This document shows, in pieces, positions 5,315-8,229 of a DNA stretch of 8,229 nt. Source of the stretch: an uncultured Synergistales bacterium (GTDB lineage: Bacteria; Synergistota; Synergistia; Synergistales; Aminobacteriaceae); contig CAJODX010000036.1 of NCBI GenBank assembly GCA_905233295.1, forward strand, positions 1 through 8,229, in the 5' to 3' direction. Below the pieces are notes generated by a model. The model saw only the letters and a program-made list of their open reading frames with translations. It did no database searches and had not been told where the DNA came from. The position numbers were made by a program, and so were the translations under genes. Within the stretch, counting starts at the first letter, position 1, and each line of letters opens with the position of its first letter.

Positions 5315-8229
5315 ATGCCGAAAGAATTTGTTCATCTTCATGTTCACACGGAATACAGCCTGCTCGACGGTGCTATACGAACGAAAAAACTCGCTCAGAA
5401 AGTCGCGGGCTGGGAACGTAAAGCCGTTGCCATAACAGATCATGGAGTTATGTTCGGAGCTGTGGAATTTTATGAAAATTGTCTTGCAAACGGAGTAAAA
5501 CCGATTTTAGGCTGTGAAACCTACGTTGCGCCGTCAGGAATTTCATCGCGTGAAGATAAAAGATATAACCATTTAATTTTACTGGCAGAAAATTTAACGG
5601 GCTGGCATAATTTAATAAAATTAATTTCTATTGCAAACACTCAGGGATTTTATTACAAGCCGCGAATAGATCATGAACTCATCGGAAAATATCACGAGGG
5701 AATTATTTTTTCGTCTGCATGCCTTGCAGGAGAAATTCCGCAGTTGATTTTGCACGAAAAATTTGAGCAGGCTCAGAGTGAAGCGATATGGTATCGCGAT
5801 ACTGTCGGCAAAGAAAATTTTTTCCTTGAGGTCATGCCGAACTCTTTGCCTGAACAAAAAAAAGTCAATCAGGCGATAATCGAAATTTCAAAAAATACAG
5901 GCATCCCTATAATCGCGACAGGAGATGCTCATTATCTCGAAAAAAGCGATTACGAATGGCACAAAACTTTATTGAAAATTAACACTCACGCAGACGCAAA
6001 CGATGACGCGTTCGGATTTTCAAAAAACGAATTTTATTTAATGTCTCCCGAAGAGATGTGCGCGGTTTTTGAAAATGAAATCCCTGAAGCTATTACGAAC
6101 ACTCTCGCAATCGCCGAACGCTGCGATGTGAAACTGCCATTGAAGACAGGAAAATATATTTTGCCGGATCTTGATTTAAAAGAAGGTCAGACAGCTGAAG
6201 ACAGTCTGCGCGAAAAGGCACACGAAGGACTGAAATTAAGATTTGCGGCACGCGGAACGGAAATTCCGCAAGAATATTCAAAGCGTCTTGAATATGAACT
6301 CGGAGTCATAACTCAAATGGGATTTTCCGCATATTTTTTAATCGTTTCAGGCATAATTCAGGCGGCGAAAGAAAAAAATATTCCAATCGGACCGGGACGA
6401 GGTTCGGCGGCAGGTTCAGTCGTTGCATGGAGCTTGAAGATAACTGAACTCGATCCGCTGAAATATAATCTGCTCTTTGAAAGATTTTTGAACCCCGAAA
6501 GAATTTCAATGCCCGATATTGACACTGACGTTTCAGACAAAGGACGCGATGAACTTTTACGTTATATCTCTCAAAAATACGGAAGCGATCACGTCGCTCA
6601 GATAATCACGTTCGGACGTATGAAAGGTCGTCAGTCCGTCAAAGATGTCGGCAGAGCGTTGGGAATGCCTTATGAACTGATGAACGACACGGCAAAATTA
6701 ATTCCGGCAACGGCAAAGAGCATCAACGAAGCTCTTGAAACGACGCCGGATTTCAAAACGCGTTACGATGAAGACATGGGCGTTCACAACATTGTCGATA
6801 CTGCAATGAACATTGAGGGTCTTGCACGGCATACATCGCAACACGCCGCAGGAGTTGTCATTACGCCTGTGCCGATCACGGACGTTGTACCTGTTAAACG
6901 AATCAGCGCGGGTCAGGACGATAACGGAGTCAGCCAGATTGTTACACAGTTCACTATGGAGCCTGTTGAAAAACTCGGACTTGTAAAAATGGATTTCCTC
7001 GGCTTGCAAACGTTGTCGATAATTCAGGAAGCTCTCGAAAATATTAAAAATAACGGCAAAGAAGTTCCCGATCTCAACAAAGTCAATGACGAAATGAACG
7101 ATCCCGCGACTTTCAAAATTTTGCAGGAAGCCGACACAATGGGCGTGTTTCAGCTTGAATCTGACGGAATACGCGCGATGTTAAGAAAACTCCGCATAGA
7201 CAGATTTGAAGATTTAGTCGCGGCTCTGGCAATGTACCGCCCCGGACCTTTAGACAGCGGCATGGTTGACCAGTACATCGACTGCAAACACGGACGTACG
7301 AAACCTGTTTATCCTCATCCTCTTCTTGAAGGAGTTTTGAAAGAAACCTACGGCGTTATTTTATATCAGGAACAGGTCATGCAGTGTGCTTCTGTCCTTG
7401 CAGGCTACACACTCGGCGAGGCTGATATTTTAAGAAAAGCCATGGGAAAAAAGAAAGTCGATGTTATGCAGGAGCAAAAAGCAAAATTTTTAGCAGGCGC
7501 GGAAAAAAATAAAATCGACCCGAACACGGCTTCGGCAATTTTTGACAATATTGAAAAATTCGCTGGCTATGGCTTCAATAAATCTCACAGCGCGGCATAT
7601 GCGTTAATCTCTTATGACACGGCGTGGCTGAAAGCAAATTACAAAGTCGAGTTTCTTGCCTCATATCTTTCAAGCCAGATGAAAGCAAAAAAAGAAGTTT
7701 TAGGACATTATGTTCTCGAAGTCAGACGCAGCGGAATACCTGTTTTGCCGCCGGATATAAATTCTTCAATGGAAAATTTTACGGCTGACGGGAACGTGAT
7801 AAGATTCGGACTCGGCGCAGTTTCCCGCGTTGGACACAATACGATAGATATGATAGTCGCGGAACGAAAAGAAAACGGGAAATTCAAATCTCTCTGGGAT
7901 TTTATCGAGCGTGTTGACAAAAGCGCAATCAACAAGAGCGTTATCGAAAATTTAATCAAGGCTGGAGCATTCGACGGACTTCACAAAAACAGAGCGCAAC
8001 TTGTCAATGCATTTCCGGCTTTACTGAACGCAGCACAGGCTGTCAAAAACACGGATCAGCTTTCAATATTTGAAACCGCAGAAAATGACACGGCATTGTC
8101 AAACGAACCTGATATGCCGGAAATCGCGGAATATGACGAACACGAAAAATTAAATTTTGAAAAAAATGTTACAGGTTTATATATGTCGGGACATCCATAT
8201 GAAAGCTATGAAGAAAAAATACGTCCTTA
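5315..8229 (+). CDS. dnaE: DNA polymerase III subunit alpha (replicative polymerase), C-terminus cut by window edge
   Basis: The catalytic subunit of the replicative polymerase; 971 complete codons are visible with no stop, against about 1,150 in the family. The N-terminal PHP domain (about 1-280) opens with HLHVHTEYSLLDG and keeps H7, H9, D18, H43, E68, H86, C136, D204 and H206, a complete-looking metal site that E. coli alpha has partly lost. The palm has GPGRGSAAGS (359-368) and PDIDTD with D401 and D403 (D405 nearby); the third catalytic aspartate is D560 in KMDFLGL. MYRPGPL and GYGFNKSHS are standard polymerase blocks. A helix-hairpin-helix type segment around 880-895 precedes QLSIF (915-919), the internal clamp-binding motif, and SGHPYESY opens the OB-fold region at the edge. 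The ATG at 5315 lies 4 bases after dnaX, with a purine-rich AGAAGGGG in the end of dnaX about 12 bases upstream. Motifs favour DnaE over PolC. Error-prone DnaE2 is unlikely given the intact PHP and clamp motifs. Confidence 0.96.
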   Translation, partial: MPKEFVHLHVHTEYSLLDGAIRTKKLAQKVAGWERKAVAITDHGVMFGAVEFYENCLANGVKPILGCETYVAPSGISSREDKRYNHLILLAENLTGWHNLIKLISIANTQGFYYKPRIDHELIGKYHEGIIFSSACLAGEIPQLILHEKFEQAQSEAIWYRDTVGKENFFLEVMPNSLPEQKKVNQAIIEISKNTGIPIIATGDAHYLEKSDYEWHKTLLKINTHADANDDAFGFSKNEFYLMSPEEMCAVFENEIPEAITNTLAIAERCDVKLPLKTGKYILPDLDLKEGQTAEDSLREKAHEGLKLRFAARGTEIPQEYSKRLEYELGVITQMGFSAYFLIVSGIIQAAKEKNIPIGPGRGSAAGSVVAWSLKITELDPLKYNLLFERFLNPERISMPDIDTDVSDKGRDELLRYISQKYGSDHVAQIITFGRMKGRQSVKDVGRALGMPYELMNDTAKLIPATAKSINEALETTPDFKTRYDEDMGVHNIVDTAMNIEGLARHTSQHAAGVVITPVPITDVVPVKRISAGQDDNGVSQIVTQFTMEPVEKLGLVKMDFLGLQTLSIIQEALENIKNNGKEVPDLNKVNDEMNDPATFKILQEADTMGVFQLESDGIRAMLRKLRIDRFEDLVAALAMYRPGPLDSGMVDQYIDCKHGRTKPVYPHPLLEGVLKETYGVILYQEQVMQCASVLAGYTLGEADILRKAMGKKKVDVMQEQKAKFLAGAEKNKIDPNTASAIFDNIEKFAGYGFNKSHSAAYALISYDTAWLKANYKVEFLASYLSSQMKAKKEVLGHYVLEVRRSGIPVLPPDINSSMENFTADGNVIRFGLGAVSRVGHNTIDMIVAERKENGKFKSLWDFIERVDKSAINKSVIENLIKAGAFDGLHKNRAQLVNAFPALLNAAQAVKNTDQLSIFETAENDTALSNEPDMPEIAEYDEHEKLNFEKNVTGLYMSGHPYESYEEKIRP

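Noticed and set aside
6306..7009. Minus-strand open frames of 60-103 codons opposite dnaE
   Set aside because: All lie antisense to a clearly conserved polymerase region and encode Arg/Phe-rich sequences without recognisable motifs.

Overview
The window is a piece of bacterial chromosome from an AT-rich, low-to-moderate GC genome. It holds two transcription units that diverge from a roughly 610-base intergenic region. No rRNA, tRNA, phage, transposon or CRISPR signal was seen. The split (two-subunit) transketolase and a replicative DnaE whose PHP metal site is intact suggest an anaerobe of the Bacillota or Synergistota type, but the sequence alone does not settle the phylum.

Left unit (minus strand, about 3040 down to 1): glycosyltransferase family 2, then transketolase N-terminal subunit, then transketolase C-terminal subunit, then a class I/II aminotransferase cut off by the window edge. 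The first three genes are joined by TAATG and ATGA stop/start overlaps. The aminotransferase follows after 39 bases with a good ribosome binding site. A promoter with an exact TATAAT box lies just ahead of the glycosyltransferase. Together they look like part of a surface-polysaccharide or glycoconjugate locus in which a TPP-dependent two-carbon transfer and a transamination supply an unusual sugar or precursor. That role is inferred from context.

Intergenic region (3009-3618): it holds the left-unit promoter, a perfect 10-base-arm inverted repeat resembling a biotin-repressor operator with the wrong spacing, a small dyad with -10-like boxes on both strands, several possible RNA hairpins, and a dnaX promoter (TTGCTT, 17 bases, TATAAT).

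Right unit (plus strand, 3619 to the end): dnaX (clamp-loader gamma/tau subunit) is followed after 4 bases by dnaE (replicative polymerase alpha subunit), which is open at the right edge after 971 codons. DnaX loads the sliding clamp and, in its tau form, can tether the polymerase, so the two genes encode physical partners. Having them directly adjacent is unusual. dnaE carries the polymerase catalytic aspartates, a complete PHP metal-ligand set and a clamp-binding motif. I found no clearly novel system. The points most worth checking are the split-transketolase/glycosyltransferase operon, the operator-like palindrome, the dnaX-dnaE pairing and possible slippage sites in dnaX.
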